A DNA stretch of 64,000 nucleotides from Merdimonas sp963929015 (GTDB lineage: Bacteria; Bacillota; Clostridia; Lachnospirales; Lachnospiraceae). The notes beneath the pieces are model-generated. The model was not told the DNA's origin. It saw only the letters and a list, made by a program, of their open reading frames with translations, and did no database searches. Positions 8,321 to 15,988 of the stretch are shown here, piece by piece. Within the stretch, counting starts at the first letter, position 1. Every line of letters begins with the position of its first letter. Made by a program: the position numbers and the translations under genes. The stretch covers positions 310,001 through 374,000 of the forward strand of contig NZ_CAWVHE010000003.1 in the NCBI RefSeq assembly GCF_963929015.1, given 5' to 3'.

Positions 8321-8334
8321 TTAGTTATAGCTAA
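8321..8334. promoter_or_regulatory. Second copy of the feo operator-like sequence
   Basis: GGTTAGTTATAGCTAATC (8319-8336) closely resembles GGTTAGTTTAAACTATC (7989-8005) over the feo promoter. The core TTAGTTATAGCTAA is an inverted repeat with TTAG/CTAA arms. It lies between feoA and feoB just before the feoB ribosome site. Binding by the DtxR-family protein is inference. Confidence 0.4.
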
Positions 8335-8359
8335 TCAATATAAAGGAGGAGATCAGAAC

Positions 8360-10363
8360 ATGAGAATTGCTTTTGCAGGGAATCCCAACAGCGGGAAGAC
8401 AACCATGTACAATGCTCTGACCGGCAGGAATGAAAAGGTCGGCAACTGGGCCGGCGTGACGGTGGAGCGGAAGGAAAGCCTGATTAAAAAGGCATATTAT
8501 GCCGGGGAAGAGGAGCTGGTGGCAGTAGACCTGCCGGGCGCTTATTCCATGTCGCCGTTTACGTCTGAAGAAAGTATTACCAGCAGTTATGTGAAAAATG
8601 AACATCCGGACGCGATCATCAATATCGTGGATGCAACCAATTTGAGCCGGAGCCTGTTTTTTACCACGCAGCTTCTGGAACTGGGAGTGCCGGTGGTTGT
8701 TGCGTTGAACAAAAGTGATATTACCGATAAGAAGCAGACGAGGATTGATGAGAGACTTTTGTCAGAAAAGCTTGGCTGCCCGGTGGTAAAGACGATTTCT
8801 ACATCTTCCGGCCACGATGGTCTGAAAGAGGCGGTTGCGGCCGCGGCTTCCCTGAAAGGAGCCGGACAGAGAGCGCCTTATGTGCAGGCCGATATTGATC
8901 TGACCGATAAAAATGCGGTAGAAGAGGCGGACAGAAAGCGGTTCGCTTTTGTTAATGAGATCGTAAAGCAGGTAGAACAAAGAAAAGTCTTCACAAAAGA
9001 TAAAAATGCACAGGATAAAGTAGACGCTGTTATCACTCATAAGATTGTGGGGATCCCGATTTTTGCGGCAGTGATCTTCCTGGTGTTCTACATTTCCCAG
9101 ACAACGCTGGGAACCTGGATCGCCGACTGGCTGGTGGCCTGGATCGAGACATTCCAGGGATGGGTCGGAGGAATGATGGAGAATGCCAATCCGTTACTGT
9201 ATGCGATCCTGGTGGATGGTATCATCGGCGGCGTGGGAGCGGTCATCGGTTTCCTTCCGCTGGTTATGGTGATGTACTTCCTGATCGCTCTTCTGGAAGA
9301 TTGTGGGTATATGGCAAGAGCTACGGTGGTGCTGGATCCGATCTTTAAGAGAGTGGGGCTTTCCGGAAAATCCGTGATCCCGATGGTCATTGGAACCGGA
9401 TGCGCGATTCCCGGAGTCATGGCCTCCCGCACCATCCGCAATGAGAGAGAACGGCGTACCACGGCGATGCTGACGCCATTTATGCCCTGTGGAGCAAAGA
9501 TCCCTGTGATCGCTTTATTTGCAGGCGCATTTTTCGCAGATGCCTGGTGGGTGTCCGCAACCATGTATCTGGTGGGAATCGTACTGATTCTTTTGGGGGC
9601 TTTGCTGGTAAAGAGAATTACCGGTCAGAAATACCGGAAATCTTTCTTCATCATTGAACTTCCGGAATATAAGATCCCAAGCCTGAAACGGGCATGTATT
9701 TCCATGCTGGAACGCGGCAAGGCATACATCATCAAGGCCGGAACAATTATTCTGGTGTGCAACACCGTTGTCCAGATCATGCAGACCTTTAACTGGCAGT
9801 TCCAGCTGGTGGCAGAAGGCGCAGAGGATACTTCCATTCTGGCAAGCATTGCCCACCCGATCTCCATTCTCTTTATCCCGCTTGGATTTGGCGTATGGCA
9901 GCTGGCGGCAGCGGCAGTGACCGGATTTATCGCAAAAGAAAATGTAGTCGGCACGCTGGCGGTAGTATACGGCGTCACCAATCTGATCGATACTGATGAA
10001 CTGGCGCTGGTGGGAAGCGGAAATGCAGTGGCAGCAGTTCTGGGACTTACCAAAGTGGCTGCTCTTGCGTACCTGATGTTCAATCTTTATACGCCGCCAT
10101 GCTTCGCGGCACTCGGAGCCATGAACTCTGAGATGAAGAGCAGAAAATGGCTGCTTGGAGGCATCTGCCTTCAGCTGGGAACCGGCTACACCGTTGCCTT
10201 CCTGGTATATCAGATCGGCACATTGATCACAACCGGATCTCTGGGAACCGGATTTGTTCCGGGACTTGTCGCAGTCATCGTCTTTGTTCTGATCGTGCTG
10301 TGGAGAATCCGCAAGTCCGACCGGGAGTTCGCGGAAACCTACAGCCTGCATGCGGCGGCATAG
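8360..10363 (+). CDS. feoB: Ferrous iron transporter FeoB
   Basis: A 667-residue Fe2+ transporter with an N-terminal G-protein domain and a polytopic membrane domain. G motifs are GNPNSGKTT (residues 7-15), a Thr in the GNWAGVTVE switch I region, DLPG near 58, and NKSD near 121. The membrane part includes paired Gate regions with EDCGYMARA and IPVIALFAGAF, where Cys and polar residues are thought to handle the ion. The start ATG 8360 follows AAAGGAGG. It is the central gene of the operon, followed after 18 bases by the Cys-rich small protein. Confidence 0.95.
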   Translation: MRIAFAGNPNSGKTTMYNALTGRNEKVGNWAGVTVERKESLIKKAYYAGEEELVAVDLPGAYSMSPFTSEESITSSYVKNEHPDAIINIVDATNLSRSLFFTTQLLELGVPVVVALNKSDITDKKQTRIDERLLSEKLGCPVVKTISTSSGHDGLKEAVAAAASLKGAGQRAPYVQADIDLTDKNAVEEADRKRFAFVNEIVKQVEQRKVFTKDKNAQDKVDAVITHKIVGIPIFAAVIFLVFYISQTTLGTWIADWLVAWIETFQGWVGGMMENANPLLYAILVDGIIGGVGAVIGFLPLVMVMYFLIALLEDCGYMARATVVLDPIFKRVGLSGKSVIPMVIGTGCAIPGVMASRTIRNERERRTTAMLTPFMPCGAKIPVIALFAGAFFADAWWVSATMYLVGIVLILLGALLVKRITGQKYRKSFFIIELPEYKIPSLKRACISMLERGKAYIIKAGTIILVCNTVVQIMQTFNWQFQLVAEGAEDTSILASIAHPISILFIPLGFGVWQLAAAAVTGFIAKENVVGTLAVVYGVTNLIDTDELALVGSGNAVAAVLGLTKVAALAYLMFNLYTPPCFAALGAMNSEMKSRKWLLGGICLQLGTGYTVAFLVYQIGTLITTGSLGTGFVPGLVAVIVFVLIVLWRIRKSDREFAETYSLHAAA

Positions 10364-10381
10364 GAAAAAGGAGGAATTCAT

Positions 10382-10519
10382 ATGGTGGATTTCATAGCGT
10401 TGGCTGTATTGGCGGCCATGCTGGGAAGCGCGATTACTTATATCGTAAAAGCAAAAAAGAAAGGCGTGAAATGCATCGGATGCCCGGCGGGCGGGAAATG
10501 CTCCGGGTGTAAGAAATAG
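10382..10519 (+). CDS. FeoB-associated Cys-rich membrane protein
   Basis: A 45-residue protein beginning MVDFIALAVLAAMLGSAITY, a single membrane helix, followed by a basic stretch and a tail with four Cys (KCIGCPAGGKCSGCKK). This is the pattern of the FeoB-associated Cys-rich family, thought to act like FeoC near the membrane. AAGGAGG lies 8 bases upstream. A long hairpin begins within its stop codon. Confidence 0.88.
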   Translation: MVDFIALAVLAAMLGSAITYIVKAKKKGVKCIGCPAGGKCSGCKK

Positions 10520-10565
10520 CAAATGGGGACGTAGTACTTTGCAAAAGGACTACGTCCCCATTTGC
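10519..10565. repeat. Long perfect hairpin at the end of the feo operon
   Basis: Two 17-base arms, GCAAATGGGGACGTAGT (10519-10535) and its exact complement (10549-10565), with a 13-base loop. The first arm starts in the TAG stop of the Cys-rich gene. No immediate T run follows, so it resembles a dispersed palindromic repeat more than a simple terminator. Its outer AAATGGGGAC recurs in the hairpin at 13748-13795. Confidence 0.75.
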
Positions 10566-10620
10566 ATTTTGCCCTGTCCCTTTTTGACAAGAAGGGTGTA
10601 CCCAACTAAAAAAAGATCAA

Positions 10621-10658
10621 AAAAATCCGGGGTCATGGGTGGATGATCCCGGGTTTTT
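10621..10658. terminator. Bidirectional terminator between feo operon and hypothetical gene
   Basis: AAAAATCCGGGGTCAT (10621-10636) pairs with ATGATCCCGGGTTTTT (10643-10658) with two wobble pairs. The A run and T run on its flanks let it serve both converging transcripts. Confidence 0.8.
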
Positions 10659-10688
10659 CTGATAATATGATATATATTTCTATATTTC

Positions 10689-11030
10689 TTAACTATATTT
10701 CTGAATATCTTCTTCTACGTTCTGTATCTGACCCTGAAGGTGTTCCCGTTCGGAATCAGAGAGATGATCTGCCAGTGCTTCCATGTCTTCGCGGATCCGG
10801 ATGGGATTGTAGGGGACTTCCAATGCGAAATCGCTGTAAGCGCGTATTTTCTGAAAATACAGGTTGGTATCCGGTTCTTCGCCGGCTCTCCGGCACATCT
10901 GATACATCATGACGCAGTCGGATGCATCGGTGTCCGTACACATTTTGCAGATCCATTTTCCAAGATAATAGTAATTCCCGCTGACCTCATAAATGAAACC
11001 GGGCATGGTCAATAATTTTTCTACCAGCAT
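10689..11030 (-). CDS. Hypothetical protein with a Cys cluster
   Basis: A 113-residue protein I do not recognise. It begins MLVEKLLTMPGFIYEVSGNY and contains KWICKMCTDTDASDC plus a further Cys seven residues on, a CxxC-x8-C-x6-C arrangement that could bind a metal. The C-terminal third is helical, polar and acidic. The start ATG 11030 follows AAGGAGGGG, a strong ribosome site, so expression is likely. The frame stays open further upstream without a better start. It is divergent from the prepilin peptidase gene. Confidence 0.6.
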   Translation of the reverse strand: MLVEKLLTMPGFIYEVSGNYYYLGKWICKMCTDTDASDCVMMYQMCRRAGEEPDTNLYFQKIRAYSDFALEVPYNPIRIREDMEALADHLSDSEREHLQGQIQNVEEDIQKYS

Positions 11031-11121
11031 GAAAACCCCTCCTTGTTTGTAATGCGGTTCTTTACAGTCTTTATCGTAACAAATTTTATACTGAAATGCA
11101 ATGTATGCGGAAAGGCGGAGC

Positions 11122-11565
11122 ATGAAAATATTTTTTAATGTTGTAATGATTGGGATTTTATTGAAAATTGCATGGGTAGATTTTCGTTCCTGCCGGATAC
11201 GCGACCGGCTGCTGATTTTGCTGCTGGCGGCAGGACTCTGGAATCGTTTCGGGTATGGGGAGATGCAGGAAATCCTTTGGGAAAGTTTGGCCGGTATTTT
11301 GAGCGTCAGTGCGGGGATGCTCCTGATCTGTCTGTGGAAACCCGGCTGTTTTGGAGGCGGGGATATCAAACTGATGGCAGTATCCGGTTTTCTGCTTGGC
11401 TGGGAGAAGAATCTGGATGCCTTTTTTGCCGGCATGTTGTTTGCGGGGATTTTCTGTATCTGGATGCTGGCGGCAGGGAAGATTGATAGAAAATCGAAAA
11501 TTGCACTGGGTCCGTTTTTGTGTGCAGGACTGATCTTGAAGATCCTGTGCGGTTGTTTCGGTTAA
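11122..11565 (+). CDS. A24-family prepilin peptidase, short form
   Basis: A 147-residue GxGD-type membrane aspartic protease. The two catalytic Asp are in AWVDFRSCRIRD (first loop) and GCFGGGDIKLMA (the GxGD motif). About four to five membrane segments are present; the N-methyltransferase half of full-length PilD is absent, as in TadV/CpaA-type or competence peptidases. ATG 11122 is preferred to ATG 11101 because AAAGG lies at proper spacing. No pilin or secretion genes are adjacent, so its substrate is unknown; ComEA/ComEC lie about 18 kb away. Confidence 0.8.
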   Translation: MKIFFNVVMIGILLKIAWVDFRSCRIRDRLLILLLAAGLWNRFGYGEMQEILWESLAGILSVSAGMLLICLWKPGCFGGGDIKLMAVSGFLLGWEKNLDAFFAGMLFAGIFCIWMLAAGKIDRKSKIALGPFLCAGLILKILCGCFG

Positions 11566-11577
11566 TCGGTTCGTTGG

Positions 11578-12216
11578 TTAAGTTTGCTGGTCTGCAGATG
11601 TCGCGCGCCAGAGCAGATGGAAGCAAAATGCGCCTGTCACAGATGCCAGAATGTAGAGGAAGATCCCGGCGGCATCCCCGGTGTATTCCGCAATATCCCG
11701 GAATACCTTCTGATTCATGGGAAGATAGGGGCTGATATAAAACAGGTTGATATTTCCCAGAGAATGCAGGGCAACATTGAAACCGGTGGCGATCAGGCAG
11801 CAGGCAAGATAAAGCAAAGTCCCATGAAAATATCCGCAAAGAGAATATTCTGACATCTGACTAAAGCCTGCCGCAAGCCCCAGGATGATCAGAAGAATGT
11901 GCCAGGTAAAGGAGTGGACGGTTAGCGGAAAGTAGGAATAATGCATGCCGCTGGTGTCAAAAAAGGCAAAAATCCCGCCCAGAAGACCGTAATCCATAAG
12001 AAAAACCAGCATGATTTTCTGCAATTTTTCAGAATGTATCCATGGAAACATCAGACAGATGTACATGGGAATACTGCAAAGCTGGAAAGGGAAATGCCAC
12101 CAGTTGTAGTGGCCCTGTCCAAGGAGGAAGGTCAGGCACCATTGTTTCCAGATTTCGCTGACAGCCATGACAAGACCGCAGGTAAAGAAGAATGTTTTGT
12201 ATCGATACACAGACAT
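11578..12216 (-). CDS. YwaF-like (TIGR02206-type) integral membrane protein
   Basis: A 212-residue protein with about six membrane helices. The segment HYNWWHFPFQLCSIPMYICL in helix two is the feature that suggests the YwaF/TIGR02206 family of unknown function. Aromatic and His residues are frequent within helices. Start is ATG 12216 or the GTG three bases before; a weak ACAGG is upstream. Its stop lies 12 bp from the stop of the convergent peptidase gene. Function is unknown. Confidence 0.5.
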   Translation of the reverse strand: MSVYRYKTFFFTCGLVMAVSEIWKQWCLTFLLGQGHYNWWHFPFQLCSIPMYICLMFPWIHSEKLQKIMLVFLMDYGLLGGIFAFFDTSGMHYSYFPLTVHSFTWHILLIILGLAAGFSQMSEYSLCGYFHGTLLYLACCLIATGFNVALHSLGNINLFYISPYLPMNQKVFRDIAEYTGDAAGIFLYILASVTGAFCFHLLWRATSADQQT

Positions 12217-12301
12217 CACCTGTTTTCACATTATTTCATACCATTGTATTTTAATTAAAGTGTCTTAAAATACAATTATTATACACCCGGAAGGGGAAAT
12301 A

Positions 12302-12310
12302 TGCTATAAT
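12302..12310 (+). promoter_or_regulatory. Extended -10 promoter of the EamA transporter gene
   Basis: TGCTATAAT is a perfect extended -10 about 45 bases upstream of the start. No clear -35 is present. Confidence 0.55.
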
Positions 12311-12354
12311 ACATCCTGGCTTAAGAGAAGACATAAGAATAGAAAGAGATGTTT

Positions 12355-13257
12355 ATGAAGACAAAAAATGTATGTATGCTGATATTGACCGCATTTATCT
12401 GGGGAACGGCGTTTGTGGCCCAGAGCGTAGGAATGGATTATCTCGGCCCTTTTACTTTCAACGGAATCCGGAGCCTGATCGGCGGCGTGGCCTTGCTGCC
12501 ATGCATCTGTTTTCTTGGGAAATGGAAAAGAACGGCTGAAAATAGCGCAAAAGAGGAGAATGCGGCGGGGGCCGGAGGCAGGGATCTTCTGACAGGAGGG
12601 ATTGCCTGCGGGATCCTGCTGTTTGGAGCCAGCAGCCTGCAGCAGGTGGGAATTCAATACACAACTGCAGGAAAAGCAGGATTTATCACCGCGTGTTATA
12701 TTGTGATCGTGCCGGTTTTGGGAATATTCTTGAAAAAGAAGATTGGATGGAAGGTGTGGGCTGCAGTTGTGTTGGCAGTTGTCGGACTCTATTTCCTTTG
12801 TATTACAGAAAGCTTACGCATCGGGAAAGGAGACTTTCTTGTATTTCTCTGTGCGCTGGTTTTTTCTCTGCATATTCTGGTGATTGATTATTTTGCGCCA
12901 AGAGCAGATGGCGTGAAAATGTCCTGCATTCAGTTTTTCGTGTGCGGGATCCTTTCCCTGCCGGTTATGTTTTTTACAGAGACACCTGCGATCGAAGGAA
13001 TGATCGCAGGCTGGTTTCCACTTTTTTATGCAGGAGTATTATCCTGCGGCGTGGCGTACACGCTACAGATCGTTGGGCAAAAGGATATGAATCCGGCTGT
13101 CGCCGCCCTGATCTTAAGTCTGGAATCCTGCTTCTCCGTACTTGCAGGCTGGGCGCTTTTGGGGGAACAGATGTCTACAAGAGAAACCATTGGCTGCGTG
13201 CTGATGTTTGCGGCAATCATTCTGGCTCAGCTGCCCGAAAAAAGTAAAAATATATAA
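12355..13257 (+). CDS. DMT-superfamily (EamA) metabolite transporter
   Basis: A 300-residue protein with ten hydrophobic segments in two EamA repeats. TAFIWGTAFVAQSVGM and FNGIRSLIGG mark repeat one; ALILSLESCFSVLAGWALLGE, with its conserved Glu, marks repeat two. Members export or import amino acids and other small metabolites; the substrate cannot be told. ATG 12355 is chosen over ATG 12349 because AAAGAG is too close to the latter. A basic/acidic loop between helices two and three (residues ~55-80) is somewhat longer than usual. Confidence 0.88.
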   Translation: MKTKNVCMLILTAFIWGTAFVAQSVGMDYLGPFTFNGIRSLIGGVALLPCICFLGKWKRTAENSAKEENAAGAGGRDLLTGGIACGILLFGASSLQQVGIQYTTAGKAGFITACYIVIVPVLGIFLKKKIGWKVWAAVVLAVVGLYFLCITESLRIGKGDFLVFLCALVFSLHILVIDYFAPRADGVKMSCIQFFVCGILSLPVMFFTETPAIEGMIAGWFPLFYAGVLSCGVAYTLQIVGQKDMNPAVAALILSLESCFSVLAGWALLGEQMSTRETIGCVLMFAAIILAQLPEKSKNI

Positions 13258-13290
13258 TCAAAAATAACAAAATAAAAGGAGAACTTCACA

Positions 13291-13737
13291 ATGAGATTTG
13301 TAATTCAGAGAGTATCAGAAAGCGAAGTAAAAGTCGAAGGAGAAACCCTGGGAAAGATCGGGAAAGGATTTATGGTGCTGATCGGCGTGAGCAATTCAGA
13401 CACAAAAGAAATCGCAGACCGGATGATCAAAAAAATGCTAGGACTGCGGATCTTTGAAGACGAGCAGGGAAAAACCAATCTTTCTCTTGATACAGTGGGA
13501 GGAAGTCTTCTTCTGATCTCCCAGTTCACATTATATGCCAACTGCAAAAAAGGAAACCGGCCAAGTTTCATTGAAGCAGGCGCGCCGGATATGGCAGAAG
13601 AAATGTACGAATATATTATTGCAAAATGCAAAGAGCAGGTTCCTACGGTAGAGCGTGGCAGGTTCGGCGCAGATATGAAAGTCAGCCTGGTAAACGACGG
13701 GCCTTTCACGATAATTTTGGATTCAGAGACTTTATAA
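13291..13737 (+). CDS. dtd: D-aminoacyl-tRNA deacylase
   Basis: Dtd, 148 residues, hydrolyses D-amino acids from mischarged tRNA. It shows the two family motifs: SQFTLYA with the active-site Thr (about residue 80) and the Gly-cis-Pro motif within NDGPFTI near the C-terminus. The N-terminus MRFVIQRVSESEVKVEGE is typical, and length matches the family. The start follows AAAGGAG. A long perfect hairpin lies just past the stop. Confidence 0.96.
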   Translation: MRFVIQRVSESEVKVEGETLGKIGKGFMVLIGVSNSDTKEIADRMIKKMLGLRIFEDEQGKTNLSLDTVGGSLLLISQFTLYANCKKGNRPSFIEAGAPDMAEEMYEYIIAKCKEQVPTVERGRFGADMKVSLVNDGPFTIILDSETL

Positions 13738-13747
13738 CTTTATAGAA

Positions 13748-13795
13748 GGAAATGGGGGACGGGGGATTTCCAGAAATCCCCCGTCCCCCATTTCC
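13748..13795. repeat. Long perfect hairpin after dtd
   Basis: Two 22-base arms with the 4-base loop CCAG. Each arm contains AAATGGGGGAC followed by GGGGGATTT. It probably terminates dtd, although the trailing run is CCTAAAA rather than T-rich on the plus strand. It shares AAATGGGG(G)AC with the hairpin at 10519 and GGGGGATTT with that at 20205. Confidence 0.8.
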
Positions 13796-13827
13796 TAAAA
13801 CTGAATGCAGAAAGGGACTAGATAGAT

Positions 13828-15987
13828 ATGAAAAAATTATTTGAGTTTTTGAAGCCATATACCGGGCAGGTGCTGCTGGTGATCTGTGTGCTGATCATCC
13901 AGGCCTATTGCGATCTGTCTCTGCCGTCCTATACGTCTGATATTGTAAATGTAGGGATCCAGCAGAGCGGGATTGACGAGCAGGTGCCGGAAGCAGTGGC
14001 AGAGGAGGATCTGGGAGTGCTCCTTACGCTGGCGAAAGAGGAAGACCGGGCAGAGATAGCAGATGCCTATCAGAAAACTGATGAGTCATATGACTATGAC
14101 GGAACAGTTATGGCTCTTAAAGAAGAGATAAAAGAAAATGAAGACGAGATGGAAAAGCTGGTGGAGAAGCTGGAACTTCCCATGGTCATGGCCATGATGC
14201 TGGAGGAAACGAATGCCGGCGGGGCCGTTTCGGGAAATGTGGGGGATACCGTTGAATCCGGTGGGGCCGCACGGGAGAAGGTGATGGAAAGCCTCCCGGA
14301 GACCATGACGGAGCAGGCGGCCGCAGCCTACATTCGGTCCGCATACGAGAAGATCGGTATGGATCTTGACAAGATCAGTTCCAGCTACATCCTGGTTACC
14401 GGCGGGAAAATGCTGGCGCTTGCAGGGGCAGGCATGGCGGCCAGCATCCTGGTGGGCCTGATCGCTTCTCTTGTGGGCGCCGGGCTTGGCCGGAACTTAA
14501 GAAAGGATGTGTTCCGCAAAGTAGTCGGCTTCTCCAATGGAGAGTTTGATCAATTTTCGACTGCGTCTTTGATCACACGCAGCACCAATGACATCCAGCA
14601 GATCCAGCTTCTGACGGTGATGATCCTGCGAATGGTGCTCTATGCGCCGATCCTGGCGGCGGGCGGCGTCTGGAACGTCTTCCACACGAATGTGGACATG
14701 TCCTGGATCATTGCCCTTGCAGTGGCGCTGATCTTCCTTCTGGTAGCGGTGCTGTTTGCTGTGGTCATGCCCAGATTCCGGATCCTGCAGAATCTGGTAG
14801 ACCGTCTGAATCTGGTAAGCCGGGAGATTCTGACCGGCCTTCCGGTGATCCGCGCCTTTGGAACAGAAATGCACGAAGAAGAAAGATTTGATCAGGCAAA
14901 CCGGGAACTGACAAGAACCAATCTTTTTGTCAACCGGGCGATGACATTTATGATGCCGGCCATGATGCTAATCATGAACGGAATCTCGGTTCTGATCGTG
15001 TGGGTGGGCGGCCACAGCATTGACGCTGGAACGATGCAGGTGGGAGACATGATGGCATTTATCCAGTATACCATGCAGATCATCATGGCATTTCTTATGA
15101 TCTGCATGATTTCTGTGATGCTGCCGCGAGCGGCCGTGTCGGCGGAGCGTGTCAGCAGCGTGCTGGAAAGCCATACCATGATCTGTGATTCTAACATGCC
15201 GGAAGAACTGCCGGAATGCGGCAGGGGCGAACTCTCTTTTGACCACGTTTCCTTCCGGTATCCGGGAGCCGAAGAAGAGGTTCTAAAAGACATTACATTT
15301 ACTGCAAAACCGGGACAAACCACGGCCATCATCGGAAGCACGGGAAGCGGAAAATCCACACTGGTAAATCTGATCCCCAGATTTTATGACGTGACAGAAG
15401 GAAGCATCCGGATCGATGGCCGGGATATCCGTAAGATCCGGCAGCACGATTTGCGGGAAAAACTTGGGTTTGTGCCGCAAAAGGGGATTCTCTTCTCTGG
15501 TGATATTGCTTCCAATATCCTGTTTGGCCGTCCGGATGGTACGGAAGAGGAAATGAAGGAAGCGGCCCGGATCGCCCAGGCTGCGGAATTTATTGAGGTC
15601 AAAAATCATAAGTATCAAAGTCCCATTGCTCAGGGAGGAACCAATGTGTCCGGCGGACAAAAGCAGAGGCTTTCCATTGCAAGAGCCATCGCAAAACATC
15701 CGGATATCTACATTTTTGACGACAGTTTTTCTGCGCTGGATTATAAAACTGATACTGCGCTTCGCAAGGCGCTGAAGGAAAAGACGGCAGACAGTACAGT
15801 GATTATTGTGGCCCAGAGGATCAGTACGATCCTGCATGCGGAGCAGATCCTGGTGCTGGATGACGGAAGGATTGTGGGGAAAGGAACCCACGGGGAATTG
15901 CTGGAAAATTGTCCGGAGTATTATCAGATTGCTTCTTCGCAGTTATCACAGGAAGAACTTTCGGGCAGCAGGAAGGAGGCGGTCTAA
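13828..15987 (+). CDS. ABC exporter half-transporter, subunit 1 (degenerate Walker B)
   Basis: A 719-residue TM-NBD half-transporter, about 140 residues longer than usual because of an acidic insertion between TM1 and TM2 (about residues 45-185), predicted outside the cell. NBD motifs: Walker A GSTGSGKST near 503, signature VSGGQKQR near 607, Walker B IYIFDDSFSALD near 627. The catalytic Glu after Walker B is Asp here, as in the degenerate site of TM287/288-type heterodimers. The second subunit starts 1 base after its stop. Substrate unknown; such pairs export drugs, lipids or peptides. Confidence 0.92.
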   Translation: MKKLFEFLKPYTGQVLLVICVLIIQAYCDLSLPSYTSDIVNVGIQQSGIDEQVPEAVAEEDLGVLLTLAKEEDRAEIADAYQKTDESYDYDGTVMALKEEIKENEDEMEKLVEKLELPMVMAMMLEETNAGGAVSGNVGDTVESGGAAREKVMESLPETMTEQAAAAYIRSAYEKIGMDLDKISSSYILVTGGKMLALAGAGMAASILVGLIASLVGAGLGRNLRKDVFRKVVGFSNGEFDQFSTASLITRSTNDIQQIQLLTVMILRMVLYAPILAAGGVWNVFHTNVDMSWIIALAVALIFLLVAVLFAVVMPRFRILQNLVDRLNLVSREILTGLPVIRAFGTEMHEEERFDQANRELTRTNLFVNRAMTFMMPAMMLIMNGISVLIVWVGGHSIDAGTMQVGDMMAFIQYTMQIIMAFLMICMISVMLPRAAVSAERVSSVLESHTMICDSNMPEELPECGRGELSFDHVSFRYPGAEEEVLKDITFTAKPGQTTAIIGSTGSGKSTLVNLIPRFYDVTEGSIRIDGRDIRKIRQHDLREKLGFVPQKGILFSGDIASNILFGRPDGTEEEMKEAARIAQAAEFIEVKNHKYQSPIAQGGTNVSGGQKQRLSIARAIAKHPDIYIFDDSFSALDYKTDTALRKALKEKTADSTVIIVAQRISTILHAEQILVLDDGRIVGKGTHGELLENCPEYYQIASSQLSQEELSGSRKEAV

Positions 15988-15988
15988 C

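Noticed and set aside
9515..10522. 335-codon minus-strand open frame opposite feoB
   Set aside because: Composition is poor for a protein (many His, Cys and Gln), there is no ribosome site, and feoB on the other strand is certain.
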